From assembly GCF_033115175.1 (NCBI RefSeq), contig NC_084834.1, forward strand, positions 119,904,275 to 119,968,274: 64,000 bases of DNA, given 5' to 3'. The stretch's first letter is position 1. The number at the start of each line of letters is the position of its first letter. The DNA comes from Lepus europaeus. Lineage: Eukaryota > Chordata > Mammalia > Lagomorpha > Leporidae. Under the pieces are notes generated by a model, which saw only the letters and a program-made list of their open reading frames with translations, had not been told where the DNA came from and made no database searches. This document shows, in pieces, positions 32,905 to 43,774 of this stretch. A program made the translations under genes and the position numbers.

Positions 32905-33200
32905 TTTGTTATGGACTGAATGTCTCTGCCCCTCCCCCAACATCATCACCTTAACCTCCAGTGTTGGTGGTGTTAGGAGCTGGGGCCTTTGGGAGGTGTG
33001 GGATTGGTGTCTCACCCACGGGGCCCCAGGGAGCACTCCAGCCTCTCCTTCCTGCCATGTGGGGACACCAAGAGAAGACAGTTGCCCACCCACCAGGAAG
33101 TGGGCCCTCATCACACACTGGATATCCAGGCACCCTGATCTTGAACTTCCCAACCTCCAGAAGGAGAGAACTAAAAGTCTAAGTCACCCGGTTATGATAC
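32905..33200 (+). mobile_element. MaLR-type LTR
   Basis: 'tgttatggactgaatgtctc', 'taacctccagtgttggtgg', 'ggggcctttgggaggtgtg', 'caccaggaagtgggccctc', 'caccctgatcttgaacttcc', 'ctccagaaggagagaact'. The polyadenylation region is replaced or lost. Confidence 0.7.
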
Positions 33201-33837
33201 TCTGGTAGAGCAGCCTGAACACAGTCACACTGAGCAGTAAATTTGACTCTGAGATTCCTAGTAGCCAAGATGAAAAGAAAGAGGGTGAGTTTCCCAGCAC
33301 TGATTATAAAATAGCCTAAATGCTTAGAGTGCAGGTGTGTGGGCCCAAGACTGCACATTGATGGAAAAATGAAAGCGGCCCCCTCCTGTGCCACCCCACA
33401 TGAGTGTCACACAGGCACAGTGAAACTTACATCTCCAGCTATGCTCCTGGGGGGTGGAGAGCACGCCAGCTTTAAAGGGGGTAAGGAAAGAAACAGAGAG
33501 GGCTTGCTTGGAACGGGATGTGGAGGATGTTTTTGCTACAGTGGCCTGCCCAGGAGTAAAATGCTGACCTGGTGGGCTTCAGATAAGATAATTTGCTATC
33601 AATTTCCCTCTAGTGAGTATAGGAAGGATGGGCCAATTAGAGCTCATCAGAGAAGAAGCGAGAATGTTATAAATGCCAGTGGACTTTGTGGAGTTTCCCA
33701 AACTTTCTGGGGAAGCAGCCATGTATGTTGTACAGGACTCCTTCCTAAAACTGAGCAAAGTCCGTACTGGTTGCTATTAATGTTTATTGGCGTAAGACCA
33801 GAACTCAGAATTTCAGGGTGCTTCCTTTTTTACTTTT
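33201..33837. other. Unassigned sequence
   Basis: No recognised repeat or exon. Confidence 0.45.
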
Positions 33838-34165
33838 CTTTTTAAATATTTATTTATTTATTTATTTGAAAGGCAGAGAAAGAAGGAGAGACAGAGAGCG
33901 AAAAAGAGAGGGAAATCTTACATCTGCTCATTCATTCTCTAAATAGCAGGGGTTGGGCAAGGCTGAAGCCAGGAGCCAGGAACTCCATCTGGGCCTCCCA
34001 CATGGGTGCCAAGGGCCCAAGCACTTGGGCCATCATCCACTGCCTTCCCAGGTGCATCAAGGGAGCTGGTCCAAAGTGGAGCAGCTGAGACGGGAACCAG
34101 AGCTTATGTGGGATGCTGGAACTGCAGGTGGTGACTTAACCCACTGTGCCGCAATGCCAGCCCCA
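33838..34165 (-). mobile_element. C SINE, minus
   Basis: 'tttttaaatatttatttatt' tail, GA-rich run interrupted (33878-33914), body, head 'ctgtgccgcaatgccagcccc'. Confidence 0.92.
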
Positions 34166-34499
34166 GGGAGCTAGCTTCTGATAAATTCTGTGACCAATAA
34201 CATTGCAGTGTTTTGGGCCTAGAAAGAACACCTTCCATGTCTTTTCCGTTACTGCTCATAGGCCTGCATTTCTGAGATCCCAGTACCCATTTGCACTAAA
34301 GAGATAGCACCGGGATGCTCAACTACAGACTTCGGGTTCTGGGGGTTTCCAGGGGGTTTTCTGGACACTGGTGACGAGGCTGCTCCCAGGAGGTATCTGC
34401 TGGGGAGGACCTGTGCACCAGGCATCTGCTCACTCCCACCTCTGAGGAAGCTCCCTCAGTGACTGCGGAACAGAGGGGAAAGTGGGTGTAGGAGTCAGG
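34166..34499. other. Unassigned sequence
   Basis: No recognised repeat or exon. Confidence 0.45.
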
Positions 34500-34845
34500 T
34501 GCTTGTTACTTTAACTAAAATAGATAAGGGGAGCAACTTAGGGGGGAAGAGGTTTTATTCCACGTATAGTTTGGAGGTTCAAGAGTCCAAGCTCACATGG
34601 CCCCATCAGTCTGGTGTCTGGTGGAGGCTGGCCATGCACCACAGCAGGTGCACAGAAGGATCCCATGGTGACCCAGGAGGCAGGCTCTCTCCTGGGAGAA
34701 CTGCTTTCCAAGGGCAAGGCCCCAGTGACCTAAAGACCTCCCACTGCTCCCACCACTTAGATGTCATAATTAGATCAAATCTCTACCCTAATCCAGCAGC
34801 CCTTAGCATTAATCCATTAACTGCTAACCTAAGACTTTGAGGCTC
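34500..34845 (-). mobile_element. MaLR-type LTR, minus
   Basis: 'gaagaggttttattccacgt', 'tagtttggaggttcaagag', 'gcaaggccccagtgacctaa', 'agacctcccactgctccca', 'aattagatcaaatctctacc'. Same block order as 6770-7030. Confidence 0.6.
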
Positions 34846-35540
34846 AAATGTATGCGTGAGTTTGGGGAGCCAAGTCCTGTTTGGTCCCTAACAGTGGACA
34901 TCTGGCTTCTGAGAAGAGGAGAAAGGGATACGGCCACAGGCCTGTCCCTGGGCTTCACAGCACAAAGGTCAGTCCCGGGGCTGCTCCCGATGTGTCACCG
35001 TGCCTGGCACAGGGCACCTTGGAGCTGTTTGCTTCCATTTCCTTTACTAACAATGGCCAGAATTCTCCCGTCACAAAGATGTAGTGGGACTGGCTGGGTA
35101 ATGATCGGGTGGTATTCTGAAAGCATTGGAGCAAGTGCTGGGGCAGGAAAGCCAGAGGCATGTGGCTTCCTTAATGAGGCAGTTGACTGCACCTGCCTCT
35201 TTTTTTTTTTTTTCCACTTTAAATGAGGAATTAAATCTTACAATGCCCACACACTACGGTTTCTCCATAGGGACACTCTCCAGGTCCCAAATTGCCCTTG
35301 AAGCCTCTTTCATGAACTTGGTTGCTGCACAGGTGAGCACAGGTTATAAGGAGAAGAAAGTTTTTGAAAAATTCTGTGCAGCTTGAAGACAGATAACTGG
35401 GGGGTTAGGACTATGGAAATTTGGGGAATGAGGCCCCATAACCAACACTGGGTAGTTGCATTTTAATAAAAGACCATTTGATTCTGAAATACTCTGATGA
35501 CATTATAGCCTGAATGAAAAGCTTTATTTAAAATTTACAG
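34846..35540. other. Unassigned sequence
   Basis: A T run at 35200-35214. No repeat or exon recognised. Confidence 0.45.
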
Positions 35541-35865
35541 GGGCCGGTGCTGTGGTGTAGCACATAAGGCCGCCATCTGCAGTGCAGCATCCCATATGGG
35601 TGCCAGTTTGAGACCCGGCTGCTCCACTACCAATCCAGCTCTCTGCTGTGGCCTGGGAAAGCAGTAGAAGGTGGCCCAAGTTCTTGGGCCCCTGCACGCA
35701 CGTGGGAGACCCGGAAGAAGCTCCTGGCTCCTGGCTTCGGATTGGCCCAGCTCCGGCCATTGCGGCCAATGGGGAGTGAACCATCAAATGGAAGACTTCT
35801 CTCTCTCTCTCTCTCTCTCTCTGTGTAACTCTTTCAAATAATCAAATAAATCTTAAAAAATAAAA
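35541..35865 (+). mobile_element. C SINE, plus, with perfect 12-bp TSD
   Basis: 'gggccggtgctgtggtgtag' head, (TC)n 35798-35822, and tail 'tcaaataaatcttaaaaaat'. TSD taaaatttacag at 35529-35540 and 35866-35877, perfect. Confidence 0.96.
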
Positions 35866-36029
35866 TAAAATTTACAGAAGGTGGTTAGGAGGTTAGAGAG
35901 AATGACAAAGGCCATGGGAAGAGAAGACAGATATAAAATTTGGAAATTTTACCTGATTTTGGGTCCTGCTCTCCCACTCCCACTCTCATATCATAAAAAG
36001 ACTTCTTCCTTCAGAAAATGAGACATGTC

Positions 36030-36395
36030 ACAGGCCAAACTGTGGCCCCAAAATTCCTGTGTTGAAGCCTTAACCCCCAGTAACTAAAAATGTGGCCTTA
36101 TTTGGAAGTAGGGTCACTGCAGATGCAATAGCTAAGCAGGCTGCACCCTAGACCAATGTGCTTGGGTGTCCTTAGCACAAGCAGAGGAAGGCTGAGGCTA
36201 GGGCGATGCTTCTACAAAACAAGGAACACAGATGGCCAGCGAACCACCAGAAGCTGGGGGAGAGACATGGAGCAGCCCTGCTGACATCTTGATTTCACAA
36301 CTCTGGCCTCCATAACTGTGAGGTGACAACTTCTATTGCTCACGTCACCCATTCGTGGTACTTTGTCATGGTAGCCCTAGGTACCTAATACAGCA
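36030..36395 (+). mobile_element. MLT1 LTR (ERVL-MaLR)
   Basis: Textbook MLT1 order: 'aactgtggccccaaaattcc', 'tgttgaagccttaaccccca', 'aatgtggccttatttggaag', 'tagggtcactgcagatgcaa', 'gaaccaccagaagctggggg', 'gacatcttgatttcacaact', 'ctggcctccataactgtgag', 'ttcgtggtactttgtcatgg', 'agccctaggtacctaataca'. Solo LTR. Confidence 0.92.
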
Positions 36396-36639
36396 CCACT
36401 ACACCTGTAGTTCCATCCTAAACAATCAGAGGTGACACAGAGAAAAAGGGATTGAAGGCAGCTAACACAGTTCTTCAATACATTTTCTACTAACTTCAAT
36501 ACTTTCTTAGGTTAATATGTACTTCTTAAATATAAATATTTCAATAAATAAATGTATTTCCTTAAAAGATTATGATCATCAGTTACTTATACTAGATGGC
36601 ATGTTGTATTAAAAGATGGCCACAATATTATCTCCCATC

Positions 36640-37075
36640 TCCCACTATCCTTCTATAACTTTGCCACTTATTATTAAGAAGTTATGTTGAATTCCACTCC
36701 CTTTGAATCTAGGTGGGGTTGTGACTCACTTGTACCCAACAAAACATAGGCAAAGTGAGACAACATGACTTCAGAGGCCAGGTCTGCTGCTTTGGGAATG
36801 AAATACTCCAGTAGAAAATGTAATTGCTCTAAAGCCGCCACATTGTGAGGAAGCTCAATCAGCTCCCGTGGAGACCATGGGGAGAGACCTTCAGGCTCTG
36901 TGAAAGGCTGCAGGTGCTCCAGCTCCGCTGTGGTTCCGGCCCCAACACTGTCTTAGTTCAACCACTTGAGGGATACACCACAAACCAGAATCTCCCCACT
37001 GAACCCTCTCTGAATTCCTGACCCACAGAAGTAACAGAATGGCTGCTGATCATTCCAGTTCCTAAGTATTGGGGT
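36640..37075 (+). mobile_element. MLT1-like LTR
   Basis: 'ccactccctttgaatctagg', 'tggggttgtgactcacttgt', 'gccacattgtgaggaagct', 'ggagaccatggggagagacc', 'gaattcctgacccacagaag', 'taagtattggggtgga' near the end. Typical landmarks of the longer MLT1 subfamilies. Confidence 0.75.
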
Positions 37076-37316
37076 GGATATGGACATGCCTTAATGCATT
37101 ACTATGAAAATCATTTTTATACTTTTAAATTAACTTCCATAATTTAATTTTCTTTAGGAAAGGGCACAAAGCCCAGGAGAAAAGATGAGTTGGTAACCTA
37201 GAAATATCTGCTTTGAAGATTTTCCCAGAGATGGGTGGGCAATTTTGTGTACCACTAACAGCCATGAGTGCTGTTTGCCTAGGCATTCTGTCCCATCAAT
37301 CAGAATATCAACATCA

Positions 37317-37636
37317 GGGCCAGTGTTGTGGCACAGTGGGTTGAACTGCCACCTGTGACACTGGCATCCTATATGGGCGCTGTTTTGAGTCCTGAATGCT
37401 CTACTTCCAATCCAGCTCCCCACTAATGCACCTAGAAAAGCAGCAGAAGGGAGATTACCCAAGAGTTTGGGTCCCTGAACCCCCTTGGGAGACCCAGATG
37501 AAGCTCCTGGCTCCTGGCTTTGGCTTGGCCCAGACCTGGCCATTGTGGCCACTTCGGGAATAAACTCATGAATGGAAGCTCTTTCTCCTTCTCTCTCTGT
37601 AATTCTTGCAAATAAATGCATACATCTTTTTAAAAA
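37317..37636 (+). mobile_element. C SINE, plus
   Basis: 'gggccagtgttgtggcacag' head, body, tail 'tgcaaataaatgcatacat'. TSD aatatcaacatca / aaaatcaacttca on either side (about 37304-37316, 37639-37651). Last C SINE before a 3.9-kb SINE-free stretch. Confidence 0.93.
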
Positions 37637-37651
37637 ACAAAATCAACTTCA

Positions 37652-39670
37652 CATGAAAGTTTATGTAAATCAGTAAATTCCAGATCAGAGAGCCCTTTTT
37701 TTAGCTTCACTTCTGAAGATGTTCTCATTATGCCAAACGGTGCCAGTAACTGCCACAGGCAGGAATGGTGCCAGCCTCTTACACGTTAAGTTTCCCAACT
37801 TCTAAAGACTTTTATTTTCAGGGAAAAGCTGGCGCTAATTCTAACAATACTTGCTTCCTTTGTGAGGAGGGCAGGCAGGCTGGCCAGGAGGGTGAAGGCG
37901 TTTGCACTTGGAGCAACCCCCAGCCTTTGGCGGCTCACTCCGGCTAGCTCAGCTCAAACATGCAGACCACTTTCCCCAGCCGCGTCCTTCCGTTCAGAAA
38001 AAGCCTGACTCTCTTAAAACCTTCCTATGTGCTTGCAGCTTGTTTTCCATGGTATCTTTGATTAGGCCTCCTTCTATGCAGGCATTTGAATACACAATCC
38101 CCCTGCCTCTCTCTTGTTACCGAAGTTCTTGCCTGCTGCTTCTGGTCTCCAAGACAGCCCCCAGCCTCCACTGCCAGGGCTCTGGATGCCGGGGCAATTC
38201 CCTGCACTGCAAATGCCTTGCAAGGGAGTCCTTAGGAAACACTGCCGCCTTTTCCTTTTCTAGCGTGGAACAGCAGTTCCTGGCAAACAGTCCTGCAGAA
38301 CACAGCTATTAGTTAAGAGTCTCTGCAGACAATGGCTGAGGGGCGACAAAGCAGCTGAAAAGCCAAGGCTTCATAATCCCTGATTGGTGACTCCTAAATG
38401 CCGGCTGCTGAAAGTGACTTTGGCGGGCAGGCGGCTGCTCTGCCATTTACACTCAATCAGATCATCACAGGGCCGGGGGAGCCCTTAATCCCGCCATCTG
38501 CATCAGCTGGGCCTTGTAGGCTTTTCCGAAGGGTGTTGCAGAGCGCTCAAGTGCCGCCCACTTACCTCCCCGTGGAAGAATCCAAACAGACCGGGGAGAG
38601 AAGGCATAGGCTCCTTCTTCACACAGAGATAGGATGCAACTGGGACCCCTCAATCTTCTACTGTCTTCCTGAACAGCCTTTGGCTGCGTGTCGCCCCCAC
38701 TCCACACACTGGATAGGAATGCATTCATTTTTTCATTTGGCACACGGTGAACCTAAGGCTCAGGTGAGGTTAAACCGCTGCTAGGAAGTGAGACAGATAC
38801 GAGGAGGTGACCAGTGTTCTGGCTTACTGGGCCTGGGGGGTTTCCTGGATGTGGGATGCACAGCGCCCAAATCAAGACACTTCTGGGAGAACCAGCAAGG
38901 TGGGTTACACTAGATGTGAGCCAAGTCCAGGCTGTCTCCGAAGCCTCTGCTCTGAACCCTGACACCACCCAAAATTGTCCTCAGCCTGAGATTTGGCTCT
39001 GGGACGGGTGGGGCATCCACTGGAGCTCTGAGAAGGCAGAACCCATTTCCCTCTGAGTCAGAGAACAAAGCCAAGGGTGTGAGCTTTGCAAGATCAGCCC
39101 AGGCCACCAGGCCCTGTTGCGGGTTAGTCAGAGTCCACTGGAAAGACTAGTCCAGGAGCCGACTGGTGAAAGCCAGAAGCAGGTGTGTGCACGGTCGTTT
39201 ATGTAACAGGCCACACCAGGAGCCAAAGGATACCAATCCTTAAGTCACCACCCGCAGCACGGCTGGGGCCTGCGATGACCATGGAGGAGGCACACAGCAG
39301 AACTGCACGGAACTGCTTAACAACATCTGACCAGCGCGGGGTGTTTTTTGTTTTTTTTCCAAAAGAGAAGATCGGAATCCCTCCCTCCCTCCTTGCCTCT
39401 CTGCCTTGCTGTTTCCAGACATCTCTCTGGTCTGCAGAGCAAAGCCAGGCACTGCCCAGGCACGTGGTCAAGAGCTGCACACACACGCACGCACGCACGC
39501 ACACACACACGCACACATACACGCACCCACACACACTAGTGCCAGGTGCTTCCCCCTGGTTCCAGGAGCTAGGCCTGCAGGGCCCTGGCGGAGTGCCAGG
39601 TTGCTGGGGAGAGAGCCGCGAGTGGAGGCAGTGGAGGGCTCAGTTTCTCCCCACCCAGCATCCCGAGGCC
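37652..39670. other. SINE-free, unassigned sequence upstream of the first CpG island
   Basis: No recognised transposon apart from a possible MIR scrap (about 38690-38810). The segment 38380-38600 is repeat-free with homeobox/E-box-like words (TAATCCC, CAGCTG) and could be a conserved non-coding element. If the minus-strand exon at 39679 is real, this is the start of its first intron. Confidence 0.45.
39477..39536. repeat. (CA)n/(CG-CA) microsatellite
   Basis: Mixed CACA/CGCA units, mostly alternating purine-pyrimidine, 150 bp below the CpG island. Z-DNA-prone and probably polymorphic. Confidence 0.9.
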
Positions 39671-39678
39671 ACACTCAC

Positions 39679-39739
39679 GTCGGCCACGCGCAGGCAGCAC
39701 GCTGGCTCCTGGGGGCTCCGTCAGGCCGGGGGCCGCCAT
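39679..39739 (-). CDS. Candidate first coding exon, unidentified gene
   Basis: Minus-strand ATG at 39739-39737 in a near-ideal Kozak context (GCCGCCGACATGG: G at -3, G at +4). The same frame has a TGA six codons upstream (39757-39755), so this is the natural first start in the frame. It encodes 20 residues beginning MAAPGLTEPP, then one base before a strong donor GTGAGT (39678-39673). It sits inside a CpG island with YY1-like words, as expected for a broadly expressed mammalian gene. A short Ala/Pro-rich N-terminus followed by a splice is common in mammalian genes. I do not recognise the protein and found no acceptor or second exon downstream (lower coordinates) that I could support. Alternatives: chance in GC-rich DNA, a non-coding exon, or a decayed gene. 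Confidence 0.4.
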
Positions 39740-40230
39740 GTCGGCGGCGTTCTGTCACTCCCGTCGTGCCCCGCGCGTCTCTCCCGTCGAGCCCTGCGCG
39801 TCTCCCCCGCCTTCGCCGCCCGCGTGGAAAATGGCGCCGCGCTGCTTCCTCCCGCCCTAGCCCGAAGCCCTGGTGCTGAGGCGAGGGCCGCCTCCTTCCC
39901 GCCACAGACGTGGAAGGACCTTGCCCTGGCTCCCCGCCACCCACTGACCTGGCAGCGAGGCAGGCGGCGGCGGAATCCACGCTTCCGGCAACGTCTACAC
40001 AGCTCGCCCAGAGGATGACCTGAGCCCTGGCGGGAAGGGCCCTTCCTCACCCTCTTGGTGGCCCAGGGCCGCGGCCCTGTGCGGATCTTCCTCCACTTCC
40101 CACACTGCTCCAGGCTCAGCCGGACCTCCCCCACCGGCTGCAGAGGTCTGGGGGCCCGGGACGTCCAGCAAGTTCGCCTCTGCCGGCCGGCTACCCCTCT
40201 TCCTCGTCTGCGTCTGTCCACGTCGGTTTG
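39690..40230. promoter_or_regulatory. CpG island with YY1/ETS-like motifs
   Basis: Dense CpG (10 in 39721-39780 alone), GC-rich over about 540 bp, no TATA box. It contains AAAATGGCG on the plus strand (39828-39836), ACATGGCGG on the minus strand at the candidate start, and CTTCCGG (near 39985), the usual words of YY1 and ETS-bound housekeeping promoters. The likely transcription start for the minus-strand exon is about 39760-39850. Open frames of 101-277 codons cross it on both strands, as expected from GC richness. Confidence 0.65.
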
Positions 40231-40479
40231 GGCCCTTGGTCAGTTTATGTACCAAAGTGAGAATTTTCTTAAGGCGCGGCTTCTCTCTGCACCGTGGCAT
40301 GGTTCCTCATGCCCCTTATTCGCCAGTGGGCCTTCTGCACTCCAGTGAGCTCCATCCTGTGGCAGGAAGAGAATAGCGTCCCCACTGCATGGTGTCAGTG
40401 CCCCAGCTGCAGGAGCACTGTTGGCTTAACTACTTTGCACAAGGAAGATTAAAGCTAGGAGGACTTGATTTCTTGTCGC

Positions 40480-40700
40480 TATTAGCAGTAGCTACCAGTT
40501 ACTGAGCACGTGCTATGTTACAGGCATTATGCTAAATGCTTCGATATATTGTCTCTAGTCCTTACAACAAGATGAGTGTCATGACTCCTGTTTTAGAGAC
40601 GAGGAAACTGAGATTGACAGAAGTTGTGTAAGTTGCCATGGTCCACACAGCAAGCAGGTAAGTGGAAGTAGCGCAACTTGAACTCAAGTCTGTGTGATCC
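40480..40700 (-). mobile_element. MIR, minus
   Basis: 'ttactgagcacgtgctatgt', 'tacaggcattatgctaaatg', 'gtctctagtccttacaacaa', 'ttagagacgaggaaactgag', 'aagttgtgtaagttgccatg', 'cacagcaagcaggtaagtgg', 'aacttgaactcaagtctgtg': nearly full-length and well preserved. Confidence 0.9.
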
Positions 40701-40729
40701 AGAAGCCCACACTCTTTGTGGAAATGCCT

Positions 40730-40855
40730 GTTCACATACTTTGCCCATTTTTAAATTGGGTTGTCTTTTTAAATATGGAATTTTAAGTCTTTTATATTCT
40801 AGATACAAGTCCTTTATTAGATATTTGATTGCTCATATAATTTATTAAAGTCACT
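40730..40855 (-). mobile_element. L1M fragment, minus
   Basis: 'acatactttgcccatttttaa', 'attgggttgtctttttaaat' and 'agtcctttattagatatttg' match the reverse complement of an L1M segment. Confidence 0.65.
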
Positions 40856-41567
40856 TATTCTGGTATAAAAAGAATCGTTACGCTGCTAAAGAAAGTTATG
40901 TGTATATAGTAAGGCATACAGAGAGCAAGTGATGACGCTCCGGGTGAAGCACAACAATTTAGGGAGTGAGAAGAAGAAGAATCATAGAAAAAACATTAAG
41001 GAATAGCCAGAGAGGACTGAAAAAAAAATGCAATTTCAAAAAGTGAGTCACCAACACCGTTGGAGGTAGCAAAGCATGTGGTTAAGATGCAGGTGGGAAA
41101 ATGTTGAGGGGATAAGCTGTTAATCACTGGTAAAAATAAGCAAGCCAGCCTCCACACTGTTCCTTCCACCATTCTTGGAAGAACTCAGCAAACCCTGAGT
41201 GAGCATCTGCCATCTCCCGGATGTTGTTCTTCCCTGTGGAGCCTAACCTCTAGTTCACCTCCTTCTTCCTCCTAATTTTCTGGACCTGTGACAGTGCAGA
41301 GAAGAGTTCCCCATGTGCATGGCAAGGAAAATGTCTAGAGCAGCAAATAGAAGGAAAAGAAGTACATACTTGCAGATGTTCATTTGAAGTCTGTGGGCCA
41401 CCAGGAGAAAAGGAAGCGCACGAGAAAGACTTCCAGCGTGTGTCTGCAGTGTGCATAGTCCAGGTAGAAGCTGAAACTCACAGGCAGGATGGAGGTAAGC
41501 ACATAGGATGGTGGAATTGCAATGAAATACAATGGACAAGAGCAAGAGCGGGAAAATGAGTCTTTTT
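40856..41567. other. Unassigned AT-rich sequence
   Basis: No recognised repeat or exon. Confidence 0.45.
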
Positions 41568-42103
41568 AAAAAATTGACTTATTTTAGTGGCTGGCATTGT
41601 GGTATAGGAAGTAAAGCCACCACCAGCTATGGCACCAGCACCCCACACGGGCACTAGTTCGAGTCCCGACTGCTCTACTTCCGAACCAGCTTCCTGCTGA
41701 TGGCCTGGGAAAAGCAGAAGAGGATGGCCCAAGTGTTTGGGTTCTGCTACCCATGTGGGAGACCCAGATGAAGCTCCTGGCTCTTAGCTTTGGCTTGGCC
41801 CAATGCTGGCCATTGCAGAGTGAACCAGGAGATGGAAGATCTGTCTCTCCCTCCCTCTCTGTTACTCTTTCAAAATAAATAAATAAATCCTTTAAAAATT
41901 ATTTATCTCTGATCTACTGGTTCACTTCACAAATGCCTGCAATATCCAGACCTGGTCAGGCTTAAGCCAGGAACCTGGACCTGGGTCTCCTAAGTCGGTG
42001 GTGGAGACCCAAGTTCTACAGCCATTTTCTGTTGCCTCTAAGGTGCCCATCAGCAGGAAGCTGGAACCAGAAGCAGAGCTGAGACTCAAACCCAGGCACT
42101 CTT
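41568..42103 (-). mobile_element. Old C SINE, minus, host of a later plus copy
   Basis: Tail side 41565-41587 ('aaaaaattgacttatttta') and body 41900-42100 ('ctactggttcacttcacaaa', 'aagccaggaacctggacctg', 'gagactcaaacccaggcac'). Interrupted by the plus SINE at 41588-41898. The head is lost at the junction with the next SINE. Confidence 0.7.
41588..41898 (+). mobile_element. C SINE, plus, nested
   Basis: 'tggctggcattgtggtatag' head, 'gttcgagtcccgactgctc', tail 'caaaataaataaataaatcc'. Inserted in the older minus copy. Confidence 0.9.
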
Positions 42104-42434
42104 TTTTTTTTTTAAAGATTTATTTTTATTTATTTGAAAATTTGAAAGAGTTACAGAGAGAGGTAGAGACAGAGAGAGAGGTCTTCTATCTGCTGTTTCA
42201 CTCCTCAAATGGCCACAATGGCCAAGAGCTGCGCTGATCAGGAGCCAGGAGCTTCTTTTGGATCTCCCATGCGGGTGCAGGGGCCCAAGGACTTGGACCA
42301 TCTTCTACTGCTTTCCTAGGCCATAGCAGAGAGCTGGATGGGAAGTGTTGCAGCCAGGACTAGAACTGGTGCCCATATGGGATGCTGGGGCTTCAGGCCA
42401 GGGCTTTAACCCGCTGCACCACAGTGCCGGCCCT
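42104..42434 (-). mobile_element. C SINE, minus
   Basis: Oligo-T, 'taaagatttatttttattta', body, head 'ccacagtgccggccc'. Third member of the 41.57-42.43 kb pile-up and younger than the 41568 copy whose head it abuts. Confidence 0.94.
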
Positions 42435-42552
42435 AGGATCTAAATCTTTAGGGGGAAAATAATCACTGCAGCTAGTTACTTATTTATAGGTTGTTGAAAT
42501 ACTTCTAATTCTCTTGAGCCAAACAAACTTTCCTTATTTAAAAAAAGGGAGG

Positions 42553-42870
42553 AGAAGGAGTGTTGTAAGTGCATCGGGTTAAGCCACTGTCGATGACGCC
42601 ACATGCCATATGGGCGCCAGTTTGAGTTTCGGATGCTTCACTTCTGATCCAGCTCCCTGCTGATGCAGCTGGGAAGAGAGAGGAAGGTGGTTTCGGCCCC
42701 TGCCACCCATGTGGGAGGCCCACATGGGGTTCCTGGCTCCTAACTTTGCCTTGGCCAAGCCCTGATTATTTGGGGAGTGAACGAGCAGATGGAAGATTTC
42801 TCTCTCTCTCACCGCCTTTCAGGTAAATAAAACAAAAAACAAAATAAAACAAAACAAAAAAACCCCAAAA
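42553..42870 (+). mobile_element. C SINE, plus, diverged
   Basis: 'agtgttgtaagtgcatcggg' head, 'cgccagtttgagtttcggat', body, (TC) run 42799-42812, A/C-rich tail (aaaacaaa repeats). Last C SINE before a 5-kb gap in SINE insertions. Confidence 0.85.
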
Positions 42871-43019
42871 CCACAGAAAGGAAGAACTGATAACAGTGAA
42901 GCCCAATCCCCGTGACCAGGCCTGGTGCCCAAGCGCCAGAGCAGTTTAGGTTCTCATTTAAGGGGTTTCCTGGATTGGCACAACAGTTCATAGCACTTTT
43001 CTACATCTCCTCTGTCAAC

Positions 43020-43400
43020 TGACTTTGTTCAGATATCAGAGCAGTTCATACGGGGTCCCGGAGATGAGCCACCATCAGCGGGATTCCTGCTCCTCTTTAC
43101 AAATGATGGACATAGCCAGTGTGGTAGCCATTTGACTCAGTTCTCAGCAAGGAGAAATAAGTGGAAGTCTGCTAGTGGCTTCTGAGAGATGTTTTCTTCT
43201 CTAACATAGAGGGATACGTAGGAGAAAGCTCAACCCCCTTCCAACCTGTCTTTGGGTGTTTTAAGGATATGATGATAGAGCCACTGCAGCCACTTTGTAA
43301 CCATGAGGAGAAAGTGTTAGCACACCGAGAGCTACAAAATAAAAGGTAGAAGAAGCCAGGATTCTTGGGACATTGCTGTGCTGCTGACCAACCAAAAGCA
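43020..43400 (+). mobile_element. Possible old LTR remnant
   Basis: 'gccactgcagccactttgta', 'accatgaggagaaagtgtta' and 'gacattgctgtgctgctgac' resemble the middle of MLT/MST-type LTRs. No clear ends. Confidence 0.35.
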
Positions 43401-43614
43401 CATACCTGACAAGTTCTTAAGTGATTTCAAAACCACTTCATGGTTTCAGCCACTTTTAGTTTCAACTCCATGATATGCCGTATAGAGACAGCTTGAAGCC
43501 AATACATTTTGCAAGAGCAAAAGAATGTGTCTGATCCAAGCTAAAACTGCTGATTCCAAACCCTCAGCCTGCTGTGTTGTATATCTTCAAAGGAATTTAA
43601 AAAACAGCCTTAGC

Positions 43615-43765
43615 ACATATATGTTTATTAGGCACCTGCTGCGCACCTGACACGGTGCGGGGGTTAGAAGGCTGAACGAGGTAAGACCAGGTAAGTGTGA
43701 TCAAGCAAACCACATTCAGGAAGACAAGTAACAAACAAGTAAACAACTTTCCAAATGTCGGTCCT
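43615..43765 (-). mobile_element. L2 3' fragment, minus
   Basis: 'ttattaggcacctgctgcgc', 'acctgacacggtgcgggggt', 'aagacaagtaacaaacaagt' are the reverse complement of the L2 3' end. It abuts the MIR. Confidence 0.65.
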
Positions 43766-43774
43766 GAGTATAAA

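Noticed and set aside
39185-40018. 277-codon plus-strand frame across the first CpG island
   Set aside because: GTG start, runs through a (CA)n microsatellite (His/Thr repeats) and GC-rich DNA. Frames this long are expected in CpG islands.
39721-40221. 166-codon minus-strand frame in the CpG island (Arg-rich)
   Set aside because: Overlaps the candidate exon in a different frame. The Arg/Gly/Pro bias reflects GC content, and no Kozak-supported start or homology was seen. A 101-codon frame at 39995-40300 was rejected for the same reasons.
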